DNA from: Acidimicrobiaceae bacterium
GTDB taxonomy: Bacteria; Actinomycetota; Acidimicrobiia; Acidimicrobiales; RAAP-2
Assembly (NCBI GenBank): GCA_003132165.1
Contig: PKWW01000066.1
Location: 1 to 64,000 of the forward strand
DNA length: 64,000 nucleotides
Direction of reading: 5' to 3'
Part shown: piece by piece, positions 1 to 8,208 of the stretch
How the letters are laid out: each line of letters opens with the position of its first letter
How positions within the stretch are numbered: position 1 is the stretch's first letter
Position numbers and translations under genes: made by a program
The notes under the pieces: generated by a model
Databases searched by the model: none
Seen by the model: the letters and a program-made list of their open reading frames with translations, nothing else
Told to the model about the DNA's origin: nothing

Positions 1-23
1 CAGTCAATGGGGTCAAGCACATT

Positions 24-99
24 TGGCACCCCCAACGGGATTCGAACCCGTGCCGCCACCTTGAAAGGGTGGTGTCCTAGGCCGCTAGACGATGGGGGC
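24..99 (-). tRNA. tRNA-Glu (anticodon TTC)
   Basis: Read on the minus strand this folds as a 76-nt cloverleaf. The acceptor begins GCCCCCA, the T-arm holds GGTTCGAATCC, and the 7-nt anticodon loop CTTTCAA gives anticodon TTC. The 3' CCA is encoded. It lies 29 nt from the tRNA-Pro gene on the same strand, so the two may share a transcript. The first acceptor pair looks like G-U, which is common in glutamate tRNAs. Confidence 0.96.
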
Positions 100-128
100 C
101 TGTACTACGTTGTACTTCTTCACTTTCG

Positions 129-205
129 TGGTCGGGCTGCCGGGATTTGAACCCGGGACCTCTGCGTCCCGAACGCAGCGCGCTACCAAGCTGCGCTACA
201 GCCCG
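129..205 (-). tRNA. tRNA-Pro (anticodon CGG)
   Basis: A 77-nt cloverleaf on the minus strand with acceptor CGGGCTG/CAGCCCG, D-arm AGCGCAGCTTGGTAGCGC, anticodon loop TTCGGGA (anticodon CGG) and T-arm GGTTCAAATCC. The CCA end is encoded. It sits upstream of tRNA-Glu in the direction of transcription and about 60 nt downstream of the CorC-like gene. Confidence 0.96.
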
Positions 206-265
206 CAGCGAGTTGCCTCGCAGCCCGATAATCCTAGTCTGCAGGGCGAGCGGGCAACAAAGCAG

Positions 266-1099
266 CTACGAAGTCGTAGCTTCGACGTCAATCACGGGCG
301 GGTGGTATTCGATCACCAACTCGCTGATTCGTCGTTTTTCGACGGACTGCACCCGGAAAGACCAGTCTTCATACGAGTAGGTCGTGCCAGCGGAGGGGAT
401 CTCCCCGGCGAGATCCAGGACGAAACCCGCGATGGTGACGTACTCCCCTTCGGGGATGATGACGCCCAACTCCTCTTCGACTTTGTCGACGTGGGTCTGG
501 CCATCGACCAGCCAACGGTCCTCGCGGATCCGCACTATGTCGTGCTCGTCGTCCTCGTCGAATTCGTCGCTGAGGTCGCCGACGAGCTGCTCGAGGATGT
601 CGCGGATTGAGATAACTCCGGCGACACCACCATGCTCGTCGAGGACAATGGCGAAGGTGCGACGCTGCTCGCGCATTTCCTTGAGACTCTCGAGGAGATC
701 AAGGGTCTCGGGGAGCATGAGAGGGCGACGGATCTTGCGTGCGATCTCGTTGGCCGTCGGGAGAGAGACCCCGATTGCTCGCTTCGCTGCAGTACTTCGA
801 AAGAGGTCGTTCACGAACAGGACGCCCTCGACCTCATCCAGGTCGCCACTCACCACTGGGAAACAGGAGTGACCCGTGTCGCGTACGGCTTCGGCGATTG
901 CTTCGGGTGTGACCGGGACCGGTAGGTACACGACGTCGACGCGCGGAGTCATGACGTCACGCAGTTCGAGTTCGCTCAGTTGATCGACGCGCGCGTGGAT
1001 GGCTGCAGCTTCGGGAGAATCGGGACGGGTCTCAGTACGTCCCGACATGCGCGCGCGGAACCGCGCGAGCCCTGATGACGGAGGTTGCTGGTCGCTCAT
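266..1099 (-). CDS. CorC/HlyC-type CBS-domain protein without membrane domain
   Basis: A 277-residue soluble protein of the CorC/TlyC (hemolysin C-like) family. A short N-terminal stretch leads to a first CBS domain beginning at LRDVMTPRVDVV (about 46-58), a second CBS domain around DEHGGVAGVISIRDILEQLVG (154-174), and a C-terminal CorC_HlyC domain (about 185-265). The DUF21 membrane domain of CNNM-type transporters is absent, so it should act in the cytosol or at the inner membrane face. CorC proteins are linked to Mg2+/Co2+ efflux; the exact role here is unproven. The chosen ATG overlaps the stop of the upstream receiver gene by 4 bases (ATGA), implying translational coupling. A longer in-frame reading exists but runs through that gene and has Arg-rich, non-homologous sequence. 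Confidence 0.88.
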   Translation of the reverse strand: MSDQQPPSSGLARFRARMSGRTETRPDSPEAAAIHARVDQLSELELRDVMTPRVDVVYLPVPVTPEAIAEAVRDTGHSCFPVVSGDLDEVEGVLFVNDLFRSTAAKRAIGVSLPTANEIARKIRRPLMLPETLDLLESLKEMREQRRTFAIVLDEHGGVAGVISIRDILEQLVGDLSDEFDEDDEHDIVRIREDRWLVDGQTHVDKVEEELGVIIPEGEYVTIAGFVLDLAGEIPSAGTTYSYEDWSFRVQSVEKRRISELVIEYHPPVIDVEATTS

Positions 1100-1557
1100 T
1101 GACCAGCGTTGCCGACGGCTCGAACGGTTGCCGGACGGAACGTCTCGTCCTCGTACTCTTCGCCGCGCAGGAGCGCGCGAACAGCGGTGCGCACGCGCTG
1201 CGGGTCGAGCGGCTTCACGATGAAACCTTCCGCGCCGCTTCGTCGCGCGAGGAACACATCGGGACGACGGTCGAGCAGCATTAACACCGCGACCGGCTCG
1301 GCAGCGCCATAGGACTCTTCGTGGCGCAGGTCCATGCAAATGGCCATGCCGCCCATGGATCCGATCTGCATGTCGACGATTACGAGGTCGACGCCGCCCT
1401 CTGCGACGCGCGAACGCACCCCGGGGCCGGTTGCGACTTCTTCGATCACGATGTCGGGTCCTTCGAGCATCACTCGAAGTTCGTGTCGCAGGGATGAGAG
1501 ATCGCTCGCTAAGAGAACAGTTGCCACGACTTTCAGCGTAGCAAGCATTGATTTCAT
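1096..1557 (-). CDS. Single-domain response-regulator receiver protein
   Basis: A protein of up to 153 residues resembling a CheY-type receiver. The putative phosphoacceptor is Asp62 in DLVIVDMQIG and the conserved Lys is Lys115 in FIVKPLDP. The N-terminal acidic pocket is reduced: only one clear Asp is visible (LLASD, 19). There is no DNA-binding or other output domain and no neighbouring histidine kinase. The start is uncertain: neither ATG (residues 1 and 4) has a good Shine-Dalgarno, and a GTG at residue 11 would begin right at the first beta strand. Its stop overlaps the CorC-like gene by 4 bases, so the two are probably one operon. Confidence 0.75.
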   Translation of the reverse strand: MKSMLATLKVVATVLLASDLSSLRHELRVMLEGPDIVIEEVATGPGVRSRVAEGGVDLVIVDMQIGSMGGMAICMDLRHEESYGAAEPVAVLMLLDRRPDVFLARRSGAEGFIVKPLDPQRVRTAVRALLRGEEYEDETFRPATVRAVGNAGQ

Positions 1558-1640
1558 GCCCAGAAAGGGACTTCAGTCTCTTCTTGCTATCGAGAGGGCC
1601 TTGTGGTTATCCTGCACCTTTGGACGGAATCCCGGGGGGT

Positions 1641-1895
1641 ATGACGATGGCGATTGCTCCATGGGACTGGACGGACCTGGCTGCCTGCCGCGGCAGCGAG
1701 GGGGCGCTCTTCTTCTCACCCGAGGTCGCCGAGCGCAAGGAAGAGCGCACTGAAAGAGAGCGGTTGGCCAAGCGGCTCTGTGCTGGATGCCCGGTGCGCG
1801 ACGATTGTCTGGACGCCGCCATTGACCGCCACGAGACTTACGGGATCTGGGGCGGGATGAACGAGTTAGAGCGTCGGGCTTTCCTGCGTCGTTGA
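1641..1895 (+). CDS. WhiB-family Fe-S transcriptional regulator
   Basis: An 84-residue Wbl protein, a family found only in actinobacteria and their phages. The four Fe-S-ligating cysteines are Cys16, Cys47, Cys50 and Cys56 in the C-Xn-CXXC-X5-C arrangement. The GIWGG turn that contacts region 4 of the primary sigma factor is at 68-72, followed by a basic tail (RRAFLRR). The ATG at 1641 was chosen because homology starts right after it and a G-rich tract precedes it; the earlier in-frame ATG adds 31 unrelated residues. Which Wbl subgroup it belongs to cannot be told here. Its 3' end overlaps the converging VKOR gene by 30 bases. Confidence 0.93.
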   Translation: MTMAIAPWDWTDLAACRGSEGALFFSPEVAERKEERTERERLAKRLCAGCPVRDDCLDAAIDRHETYGIWGGMNELERRAFLRR

Positions 1896-2354
1896 GCGCG
1901 CCCAACCGAGTTGGGCGGGGCTGACGATGGTGAGCACGATCAGTAGTGCGAAAGTGATGATGTGCACGCTCGTGCAGTAGAGACAAATGCTCTTAATGAT
2001 CAAGAGTTCAGCGGTGATGAGCCACAGGACCAGGCACATCGAGATCATCGCGAGCACGAAGCGAACCGCGTGGATCCAGTAGTTCTTCGCGCGCCACGCC
2101 CACGGTGAATTGAGCACGCTCATCGCCGCGTAGTTGACCACCCCGAGCACCGCCACCGGGATCGCGAAGATGCGTGACTGCGCCGACGTGGTGACCTTGG
2201 TGCAGTTCTCAAAGCCGGAGGTCGAGCAGCCCTGGTACGTCGAACCATGGAAGTGCTGATACGTCATGTAGATCGAGATGGCGAGCCCGAGGAGGCTCAG
2301 CAGAAACGTGACGACTACCGCCCATCGGGCGACGGGCTGCACGGTGCGCGTCAT
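1866..2354 (-). CDS. Vitamin K epoxide reductase (VKOR) family membrane protein
   Basis: A 162-residue integral membrane protein with about four helices. It carries both cysteine pairs of bacterial VKOR: the loop pair Cys43/Cys51 and the active-site CLYC pair Cys124/Cys127. In actinobacteria VKOR replaces DsbB and uses menaquinone to reoxidise extracytoplasmic disulfide-forming thioredoxins. It follows a DUF929 protein with a CPYC motif, whose stop directly abuts this start, so the two probably form an oxidant/partner pair. Unlike some actinobacterial VKORs it has no fused thioredoxin domain. Confidence 0.9.
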   Translation of the reverse strand: MTRTVQPVARWAVVVTFLLSLLGLAISIYMTYQHFHGSTYQGCSTSGFENCTKVTTSAQSRIFAIPVAVLGVVNYAAMSVLNSPWAWRAKNYWIHAVRFVLAMISMCLVLWLITAELLIIKSICLYCTSVHIITFALLIVLTIVSPAQLGWARSTTQESPTL

Positions 2355-3278
2355 TTAGAGTTTCATCGCCTTCTTGGCGGCGAGCACTCCGGACGACGTG
2401 CACACCGTTGCGGGCATGTTGTTGGTCAAGGAGCAGAAGGACGCGGTCTGGTAGTTCGCCGACGCGATGATGGCGGCGGTCACCGGACTCGTCGTGTTGC
2501 TCAGACCGGCCGCGATCTGACTGCGCGACTGACCCGACAAGGTGGCCGGCGTGTAGTCAGCGCCCGAGATGACGAACTTGTTACCGATCGAGATGAACGG
2601 GATGGAACCGTCCTGGGCCGCGGTCATCGACGTGATGTACTTGGACGTGTCGTACTTGGTGAAGACCGCCGCTTCCTGCTTTGTCGGCGTCTGGAGCTTG
2701 CCGTAGGGAGGATTCGTTGATGCGTTGTAGGAGTTGTTGTACTCCTCGATGCTCTTGAAGACCAGGTACTTGGAGGTGTATGACGCCTTCAGGAACGTGA
2801 ACGTCGGTGTGCTCGGATAGACGTCAACCGAGGAACTGGTCGTGTTGCCGAGTCCCTTCCAAGTGCCGAAGCGGCTCAGGGCGATGATCGTGGACCAGCG
2901 CTCGGCGGCGCAGTACGGGCAGTACTCGGCGCCGAGGTAGAAGACCTCGGGGAGTTTGGCGCCGCTGGCCGAGGTGCCGGTCAGGGCGGGCTGGCCCTTC
3001 AGTTCAATGGGCGCGGTGACCGGTGCGTCTGGTGAGTTCAGGCCAATCGTGTCGAACACCGAGGCGGGCACGGTGGTCAGCTCGGTGACCGTTGCGGCGT
3101 CGGTCGCCTGGAAGTTCGATGAACTGGAGGAAGTAGGCGAGCTGGCGGTGACCTTGATGATCACGAGGGCCGCGACGACCACGATGACGAGCCCGACGGC
3201 CAGCCAGGTGAAGAGGCCGGCCGGCCGGCCGGTCGACGCCTTGACGGGCTGCTGCTTAGCGGGGGGTTTCTTAGCCAC
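2355..3278 (-). CDS. DUF929 family membrane-anchored thioredoxin-like protein
   Basis: A 307-residue protein with a basic N-terminus (KKPPAKQQ), one transmembrane anchor at about 23-43 and an extracytoplasmic domain. The domain has a CPYC motif (Cys120, Cys123) after the strand EVFYLGAEY, typical of DUF929. A second Cys pair lies near the C-terminus (ASFC...ATVC). The family is thioredoxin-like by motif, and coupling to the abutting VKOR gene suggests a disulfide-forming system for exported proteins. The linker after the anchor is rich in Ser and Thr. The divergent Nudix gene starts 88 bp away, leaving room for two promoters. Confidence 0.85.
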   Translation of the reverse strand: MAKKPPAKQQPVKASTGRPAGLFTWLAVGLVIVVVAALVIIKVTASSPTSSSSSNFQATDAATVTELTTVPASVFDTIGLNSPDAPVTAPIELKGQPALTGTSASGAKLPEVFYLGAEYCPYCAAERWSTIIALSRFGTWKGLGNTTSSSVDVYPSTPTFTFLKASYTSKYLVFKSIEEYNNSYNASTNPPYGKLQTPTKQEAAVFTKYDTSKYITSMTAAQDGSIPFISIGNKFVISGADYTPATLSGQSRSQIAAGLSNTTSPVTAAIIASANYQTASFCSLTNNMPATVCTSSGVLAAKKAMKL

Positions 3279-3366
3279 GATGCTCCTTGTGCCGTAGAAC
3301 CACCAAACTTAGTAGAACTTGTGCGGTCGTCCCTCGCGCGTAAGAAAACGGTAGGTAGTTTGCGGT

Positions 3367-4161
3367 ATGGCTGAAATTCTCACTCCTAAGCCCGCGGCCA
3401 CGGTTTTGACACTTCGCGACGACCCGGCGGGTTATGAAATTCTTATGTTGCGGCGGAATTTGAATAGCGATTTCGTCGGTGGTGCCTACGTGTTCCCCGG
3501 CGGTGGCGTTGACCTCGATGACGCGGGGCCGTCGGCGCAGGCGCTCGCAATCGGGCTGACCGACGAACAAGCCTCGGCTCAACTCAACCTAGAGAGTGGT
3601 GGTCTGGCGTACTACGTGGCATGCCTACGTGAGCTCTTCGAAGAGGCGGGTCTGCTCGTGGCGTGCGACGAGCATGGCGACCCCGTCCGTCTCGGCGAGC
3701 CCGACGTCATCGCTCGAATCGCCGAGCATCGCCGCATGGTCAATAGCCGAGAGATGGGTTTCGTTGAAATGATGGAGCGCGAGGGCTTCTTCCTCGATCT
3801 ACGGGGTCTCGCGTACGTGGCGCACTGGGTCACGCCAGTTGGTCCGCCGCGACGCTACGACACCAGGTTCTTCGTGGCGTTGGCGCCGAGGGGACAGATC
3901 GCAGCACACGACGCAGGCGAGACCGTCGCTGACACGTGGGTGCGACCCGCCAACGCCCTCGACCGACACCGGCGCGGCGAGCTGGAGATGATCTTTCCGA
4001 CGATTCGCAACCTCGAGGCGATCGCGGGCTTTACGACGACCGGTGAGGTCTTCGAGTGGGCGGCGACGCTCACTTCGATTCCCCGCATCGAGCCGCGCAT
4101 CGTGATGAACGACGGCGAGGTCGCCATTTTCATCCCGGGTGATCCGGGCTACGAGGGCTGA
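3367..4161 (+). CDS. Nudix hydrolase with split Nudix box (NUDT19-like)
   Basis: A 264-residue Nudix hydrolase of the branch in which a long insertion interrupts the Nudix box: the glycine part FPGGGVDLDD is at 43-52, while the catalytic helix RELFEEAGLL is at 88-97. This layout matches the NUDT19/RP2 group, whose animal members act on CoA derivatives; the substrate here is not known. The start is a well-placed ATG after GGTAGGTAG. The 3' end overlaps the converging mrp gene by 13 bases. Confidence 0.87.
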   Translation: MAEILTPKPAATVLTLRDDPAGYEILMLRRNLNSDFVGGAYVFPGGGVDLDDAGPSAQALAIGLTDEQASAQLNLESGGLAYYVACLRELFEEAGLLVACDEHGDPVRLGEPDVIARIAEHRRMVNSREMGFVEMMEREGFFLDLRGLAYVAHWVTPVGPPRRYDTRFFVALAPRGQIAAHDAGETVADTWVRPANALDRHRRGELEMIFPTIRNLEAIAGFTTTGEVFEWAATLTSIPRIEPRIVMNDGEVAIFIPGDPGYEG

Positions 4162-5294
4162 GAGTTCTCCACCGCGCGTTCGAGAGAATCGAGCATCCGC
4201 GCGGTGCAGCCCTGCGCCCCCGCGGGGGGCGCGACGTCCCTGACAATCTTGCGCGCGAGCGTAGTGAATGTTCCGTGCTCGCCCTCGAGAAGCACCGCGG
4301 GCTCGCCGCTGTCGCCGCCCGCCGCGATCTCGTGGCCGAGCGGAATCTCGCAGAGCAGGGGAACGCCGAGTTCGTTACTGAGTTCATGTCCGCCGCCTTC
4401 GCCGAAGAGCGCGTGGGTCTCGCCACACGAGCAACGCAGTGGACTCATGTTCTCGATGACCCCGAGCACCCTGATGTTGGATTTGCGCGCGAAGTCCGCG
4501 GCGCGTGCGGCGACGCGTTGAGCGGCCCGGGTCGGTGTCGTCACCACGATCTGACCCATCTGGGGTAGGAGGCGTGCGAGTGTCATAGCGATGTCGCCGG
4601 TGCCCGGTGGAGTGTCGATGAGCAGGTACTGAATGCCCGACCAGTCAGCGTCTTCGATGAACTGGGCGACGGCCTTTTGCACGATGAGACCGCGCCACAG
4701 AAGTGCCTGGTCTTCATCAGCGAGCAGACCCATCGAGAGCAGTTTGATGCTGCCCTCGCCGAATTCCCGTTCGATCGGTTGCATCTTGCCGTCACGAGCC
4801 TTCACTTCGCCCTCGATTCCGAGGAGACGTGAAAGAGAGAATCCCCAGATGTCCGCGTCGAGCACACCGACGGCGTGTCCCTGCTGGGCGAGTGCCACCG
4901 CCAAGTTCGCCGTCACCGACGATTTACCCACGCCCCCCTTCCCGGAAGCGATCATCAACACCGGGGTCTGATAAGGGATGGTGGTAAGTGGTGCACGCGT
5001 CTGGGCGATGGTGCGCGCGCGTTGCATCAGCGCGGCCTTCGCCGCGGGGTCCATGACGCCCATCGCGAGTTCGACACTCTTGACCGATTCGATCGAGAGG
5101 GCGGCCTCGCGCACGTCTCGTTCGATCTGGGCTCGTAGCGGGCAACCCGACGTCGTGAGTGCCACGTGGACCACGGCGTGGCCGCCTTCGTCGATGGCGA
5201 CATCGCCCACCATGCCCAATTCGACGATGGACGCGCCCAACTCAGGATCCAGGACCTGGCCCAGGCGCTCCCGTAATTCGTCGACGGCGTTCAT
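4149..5294 (-). CDS. mrp: Mrp/ApbC-type Fe-S cluster carrier ATPase with N-terminal MIP18 domain
   Basis: A 381-residue protein. Residues 1-90 form a MIP18/DUF59 domain with its conserved Cys51 (TTSGCP). The P-loop ATPase follows, with the deviant Walker A GKGGVGKSS at 118-126 and the switch motif DTPPGTGD at 227-234. The usual CXXC scaffold site reads RCSCG here (Cys288, Cys290), a CXC in place of CXXC. The family binds and transfers 4Fe-4S clusters in the cytosol. An A-type carrier gene lies divergently just upstream, fitting a role in Fe-S maturation. Confidence 0.92.
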   Translation of the reverse strand: MNAVDELRERLGQVLDPELGASIVELGMVGDVAIDEGGHAVVHVALTTSGCPLRAQIERDVREAALSIESVKSVELAMGVMDPAAKAALMQRARTIAQTRAPLTTIPYQTPVLMIASGKGGVGKSSVTANLAVALAQQGHAVGVLDADIWGFSLSRLLGIEGEVKARDGKMQPIEREFGEGSIKLLSMGLLADEDQALLWRGLIVQKAVAQFIEDADWSGIQYLLIDTPPGTGDIAMTLARLLPQMGQIVVTTPTRAAQRVAARAADFARKSNIRVLGVIENMSPLRCSCGETHALFGEGGGHELSNELGVPLLCEIPLGHEIAAGGDSGEPAVLLEGEHGTFTTLARKIVRDVAPPAGAQGCTARMLDSLERAVENSQPS

Positions 5295-5379
5295 GTAGAG
5301 ACGCTAACGGTGAAATTTGGGGGGTGTTCAACTTGGGAAATCGTCGCTACCATGGTAAAAGGACATTTGAAGGAGCCGC

Positions 5380-5754
5380 ATGTCGAACGCCACCACGACC
5401 AACGTCAGTCTGACCCAGAAGGACGCCGACCCCATCACCCTCACCGAGATCGCGGTAACCAAGGTTGCCGAGTTGATCGCCGCCGAGGGTGCGGACGAAG
5501 TCTTGGCGCTGCGCGTCTCGGTCAAGTCTGGCGGCTGCTCGGGCTTCAACTACGACATGTTCTTCGACTCGGAGTTCGCCGATGACGACGTGTTGCGCGA
5601 TTACAGCGGTGTCAAGGTCGTGGTCGACGCCGCGAGCGCTGAACTTCTCACGGGTTCGACCTTGGACTTCTCGGACACCCTCCAGGGTGCGGGCTTTCAC
5701 ATCACGAACCCCAACGCGACGCGCACCTGCGGCTGCGGCAACTCGTTCAGCTGA
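5380..5754 (+). CDS. erpA: A-type iron-sulfur cluster insertion protein (ErpA/HesB family)
   Basis: A 124-residue A-type carrier with the three conserved cysteines: Cys53 in SGGCSGFNY and Cys117/Cys119 in the C-terminal CGCG. The family hands assembled Fe-S clusters to apo-proteins. The first 18 residues are a variable extension. The ATG is preceded by AAGGAG at suitable spacing. It is divergent from mrp, another Fe-S carrier, and is followed 10 nt later by a RidA gene. Confidence 0.92.
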   Translation: MSNATTTNVSLTQKDADPITLTEIAVTKVAELIAAEGADEVLALRVSVKSGGCSGFNYDMFFDSEFADDDVLRDYSGVKVVVDAASAELLTGSTLDFSDTLQGAGFHITNPNATRTCGCGNSFS

Positions 5755-5764
5755 TCCACCGATC

Positions 5765-6130
5765 ATGAGTGCACCGGTTGGCCCCTATTCGCCGTGGCGC
5801 CGTGCGGGCGACCTCGTTGTCATCTCGGGCCAGCTTGGCCTGATGCCAGCAGCCCCAACGCCAACCTTCGTCGAAGGCGGAGCCGCCGACCAACTTCGCC
5901 AGGCGCTCGTGAACGCGCGCAGTGTGCTCGCCGAGGCGGGCGTGACCTTCGACCAAGTCGTCAAGGCGACGTTGTTCCTCGTCGACATGAGCGACTTCGC
6001 CTCGTGCAACGACGTATGGGTCGAAGCCTTCGATGCACCGCGCCCGACCCGGTCGGCGGTCGCGGTCGCCCAGCTTCCCTTGGGCGCGCGCGCCGAAGTG
6101 GAACTCTGGGCCCACTCGCCTCTCAGCTAG
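5765..6130 (+). CDS. RidA/YjgF/YER057c/UK114 family protein
   Basis: A 121-residue RidA-type protein. It has SGQLGLMP (21-28), the RPTRSAV segment with Arg96 at the position of the catalytic arginine, and the closing VELWA with Glu113. RidA enzymes hydrolyse reactive enamine/imine intermediates made by PLP enzymes. Arg96 supports activity as a deaminase, though other subfamilies share it. The start ATG is the first codon giving homology. The end overlaps the converging GlnR-like gene by 8 bases. Confidence 0.9.
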   Translation: MSAPVGPYSPWRRAGDLVVISGQLGLMPAAPTPTFVEGGAADQLRQALVNARSVLAEAGVTFDQVVKATLFLVDMSDFASCNDVWVEAFDAPRPTRSAVAVAQLPLGARAEVELWAHSPLS

Positions 6131-6824
6131 GCGTGTACTCGTTCGGCGTCGTGCCGAACTTGTAACCGACTGAGCGCACCGTCTGAATAAGGTGCGCGTG
6201 TTCCTCACCCAATTTGGCGCGCAGGCGCCGCACATGCACGTCGACAGTTCGAGCCCCGCCGTAGTACTCGTAACCCCAGACGCGGCTCAGCAGCGTCTCG
6301 CGGGTGAAGACCCGGTTCGGGTTGGTCGCGAGGAAGCGGAGTAATTCGTACTCCATATACGTGAGGTCCATGACCCTTCCCGCGATCGACGCCTGGTAGG
6401 TCTCGAGGTTCATGGAAAGGCCGCCGTGATCGATCCGCGGCGCCACGCTCTCATTGCCGGCGCGGCGCAGACGGTGGCGAAGCCGGGTGGCGAGTTCGCT
6501 CACGTCAAAGGGGCCGACGACGAAGTCGTCGAAGAGATCCTCACGAAACGTCAGGTCATCGAGCTGGTAGTGGTCGAGGAGCAAGATGATGGGCCCGACT
6601 CCGCGGTCGCGACTGCGCAGTTGGCGACACAAGTTCATCGCCTCGCTGAAGGGGAACGCTGACGCATTGATCACCGCACCAGAGAAGCCATCCGCCGGTT
6701 CGAGGCTCGTGATCTCATTGAGCCGACCTGACGTTGCGACCGCCGGCGACACCCCCGTGACGTCGAAGGCCTTGCGCACCGGCCCTTCGCACGAGGGAAC
6801 GCAGAGGACGACGTCGATGTTCAC
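6123..6824 (-). CDS. glnR: GlnR-like OmpR-family regulator lacking the receiver aspartate
   Basis: A 233-residue protein with a degenerate receiver domain (about 1-118) and an OmpR/PhoB winged helix (about 140-225). The winged helix closely recalls Streptomyces GlnR: AGRVMDLTYMEYELLRFL, VFTRETLLSRVWGYEYYGG and RTVDVHVRRLRAKLG. The position of the usual phosphoacceptor Asp holds Asn53 (GAVINAS). GlnR controls nitrogen assimilation genes in actinobacteria, and here it is the third gene after two glutamine synthetases. Its GTG start overlaps the stop of the type I enzyme (GTGA), so it should be translated with it. No histidine kinase is nearby. Confidence 0.85.
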   Translation of the reverse strand: MNIDVVLCVPSCEGPVRKAFDVTGVSPAVATSGRLNEITSLEPADGFSGAVINASAFPFSEAMNLCRQLRSRDRGVGPIILLLDHYQLDDLTFREDLFDDFVVGPFDVSELATRLRHRLRRAGNESVAPRIDHGGLSMNLETYQASIAGRVMDLTYMEYELLRFLATNPNRVFTRETLLSRVWGYEYYGGARTVDVHVRRLRAKLGEEHAHLIQTVRSVGYKFGTTPNEYTPS

Positions 6825-8119
6825 AGCAGCGGCAGGTATCGCTCAAGCTCGAAGGCGGTGACCTGGCCGCGATAGGCGTCCCATTCGGCGCGTTTGTTGC
6901 GTAGGAACCACTCGACCTGGTGGGCGCCGAGCGTCTCGTGCATCAGGCTCGAGCTCGCCATGAGGTCGACCGCCTCGGCGAGCGACTGGGGCAGCGGCGA
7001 GGTACGTGCGCCCTCCTTGGGGAGTTCGTAGTCGCCATTCACGCCGCGTAGGCCCGCAGCCAAGATGACGGCGAAGGCGAGGTAGGGGTTAGCGGCGGGG
7101 TCCGGCGAACGGTATTCGATGCGCGTCGAGTCGATACGTCCGGGCTTGACGCTCGGGAGGCGCACCAGTGCGGCCGCGTCGTAGCGGGCCCAACCGGCGC
7201 CGACCGGTGCTTCACCGCCGGGCACGAGTCGCTTGTAGGAATTGACCCACTGGTTGGTGATCGCGGTGATCTCGGGCGCGTGGTGTACGAGGCCGGCGAT
7301 GAACTTCACCGCGACGTCGCTCAGACCGTAGGGGCCGTCGCCGATGAAGGCGTTGTGCTCCCCGCTCCAGAGTGAGAGGTGCGTGTGCATGCCTGAGCCC
7401 TGCACGTTGGCGAGAGGCTTGGGCATGAAGCTCGCGGTGACGTTGGACTGACGTGCGAGTTCCTTGACGACGTGGCGCACGGACATCACGGTGTCGGCCA
7501 TGGTCAGCGCATCGGTGTAACGAAGGTCGATCTCGTGCTGGCCCGGGGCGTCCTCGTGCTGGGCGTGCTCGACGCCGATGCCCATCTCCTCGAGCATCAA
7601 GACCGTGCGTCGGCGCAGTTGACTCGCCGTGTCGTCGGGCAGCAGGTCGAAGTAACTGCCTCGGTCGATCGGCTTTGGTGGATGACTGGGGTCCAGGCTC
7701 TCGAAATAGAAGTACTCGATCTCGGGCGCCACGAAGAACGTGTAGCCCTGCTCGTGTGCGCCGTCCAGTACGCGGCGCAGTTGCTGACGAGGACAGCCCT
7801 CGAAGGGCGTGCCGTCGATGTTCATGATGTCGCAGAAGACTCGGGCGACGCCCGCGCCTTCCTCGTACCAAGGCAACAGCTGGAAGGTGGTGAGGTCGGG
7901 CCGTGCGAGGACGTCGGACTCCTGGGTACGCGAGAAGCCGTCGATGGAACTGCCATCGAAGGTCATGCCCTGGTCGAGGGCGTCTTCCAGTTCGGCGGGT
8001 GTGACGTGAAAGGCCTTGTGGCGCCCGAGCACATCAGTGAACCAGAGCTGGACGAAGCGAACGCCGCGTTCCTCCACGGTTCGAAGAACGTATTGCGCCT
8101 GACTTTGCATAGGGGACAT
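6821..8119 (-). CDS. glnA: Glutamine synthetase, type I
   Basis: A 432-residue type I glutamine synthetase, which makes glutamine from glutamate, ammonia and ATP. Visible motifs are the beta-Grasp MTFDGSSIDGF, the metal-binding EIEYFYF and QHEIDLRY, NVQGSGMHTHLSLW, and the NSYKRLVPGGEAPV loop. The segment that holds the adenylylation tyrosine in beta-type enzymes is shortened (RGVNGDYELPKEG) and lacks NLYDLPPE, so adenylylation control is unlikely. A role on a related amine (gamma-glutamylpolyamine type) cannot be excluded. The second ATG of the reading frame was chosen because an AGAAGG site precedes it. It lies behind the glnII terminator and overlaps glnR. Confidence 0.9.
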   Translation of the reverse strand: MSPMQSQAQYVLRTVEERGVRFVQLWFTDVLGRHKAFHVTPAELEDALDQGMTFDGSSIDGFSRTQESDVLARPDLTTFQLLPWYEEGAGVARVFCDIMNIDGTPFEGCPRQQLRRVLDGAHEQGYTFFVAPEIEYFYFESLDPSHPPKPIDRGSYFDLLPDDTASQLRRRTVLMLEEMGIGVEHAQHEDAPGQHEIDLRYTDALTMADTVMSVRHVVKELARQSNVTASFMPKPLANVQGSGMHTHLSLWSGEHNAFIGDGPYGLSDVAVKFIAGLVHHAPEITAITNQWVNSYKRLVPGGEAPVGAGWARYDAAALVRLPSVKPGRIDSTRIEYRSPDPAANPYLAFAVILAAGLRGVNGDYELPKEGARTSPLPQSLAEAVDLMASSSLMHETLGAHQVEWFLRNKRAEWDAYRGQVTAFELERYLPLL

Positions 8120-8160
8120 TCTCGCACCTTCTTCGTGGGAGCACACACTGGGTCTTTAAA

Positions 8161-8198
8161 CACAAAACCCGCCGCCCATTCGAGCGGCGGGTTTTGTG
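8161..8198 (-). terminator. Rho-independent terminator between the two glutamine synthetase genes
   Basis: A perfect 15-bp inverted repeat (8161-8175 pairing with 8184-8198) closes an 8-nt loop. The stem has a GC-rich core and an A/T end (AAACCCGCCGC/GCGGCGGGTTT), followed on the minus strand by TTTAAAG. It lies 10 nt after the glnII stop and only 41 nt before the glnA start, so it would attenuate read-through from glnII into glnA-glnR. Confidence 0.88.
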
Positions 8199-8208
8199 TC
8201 ACAGCGAC

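Noticed and set aside
92..610. A 172-codon plus-strand frame starting in the tRNA pair
   Set aside because: It is the complement of the two tRNAs and of the CorC-like gene; the GLPGFEPGTSASRTQR part is translated tRNA sequence.
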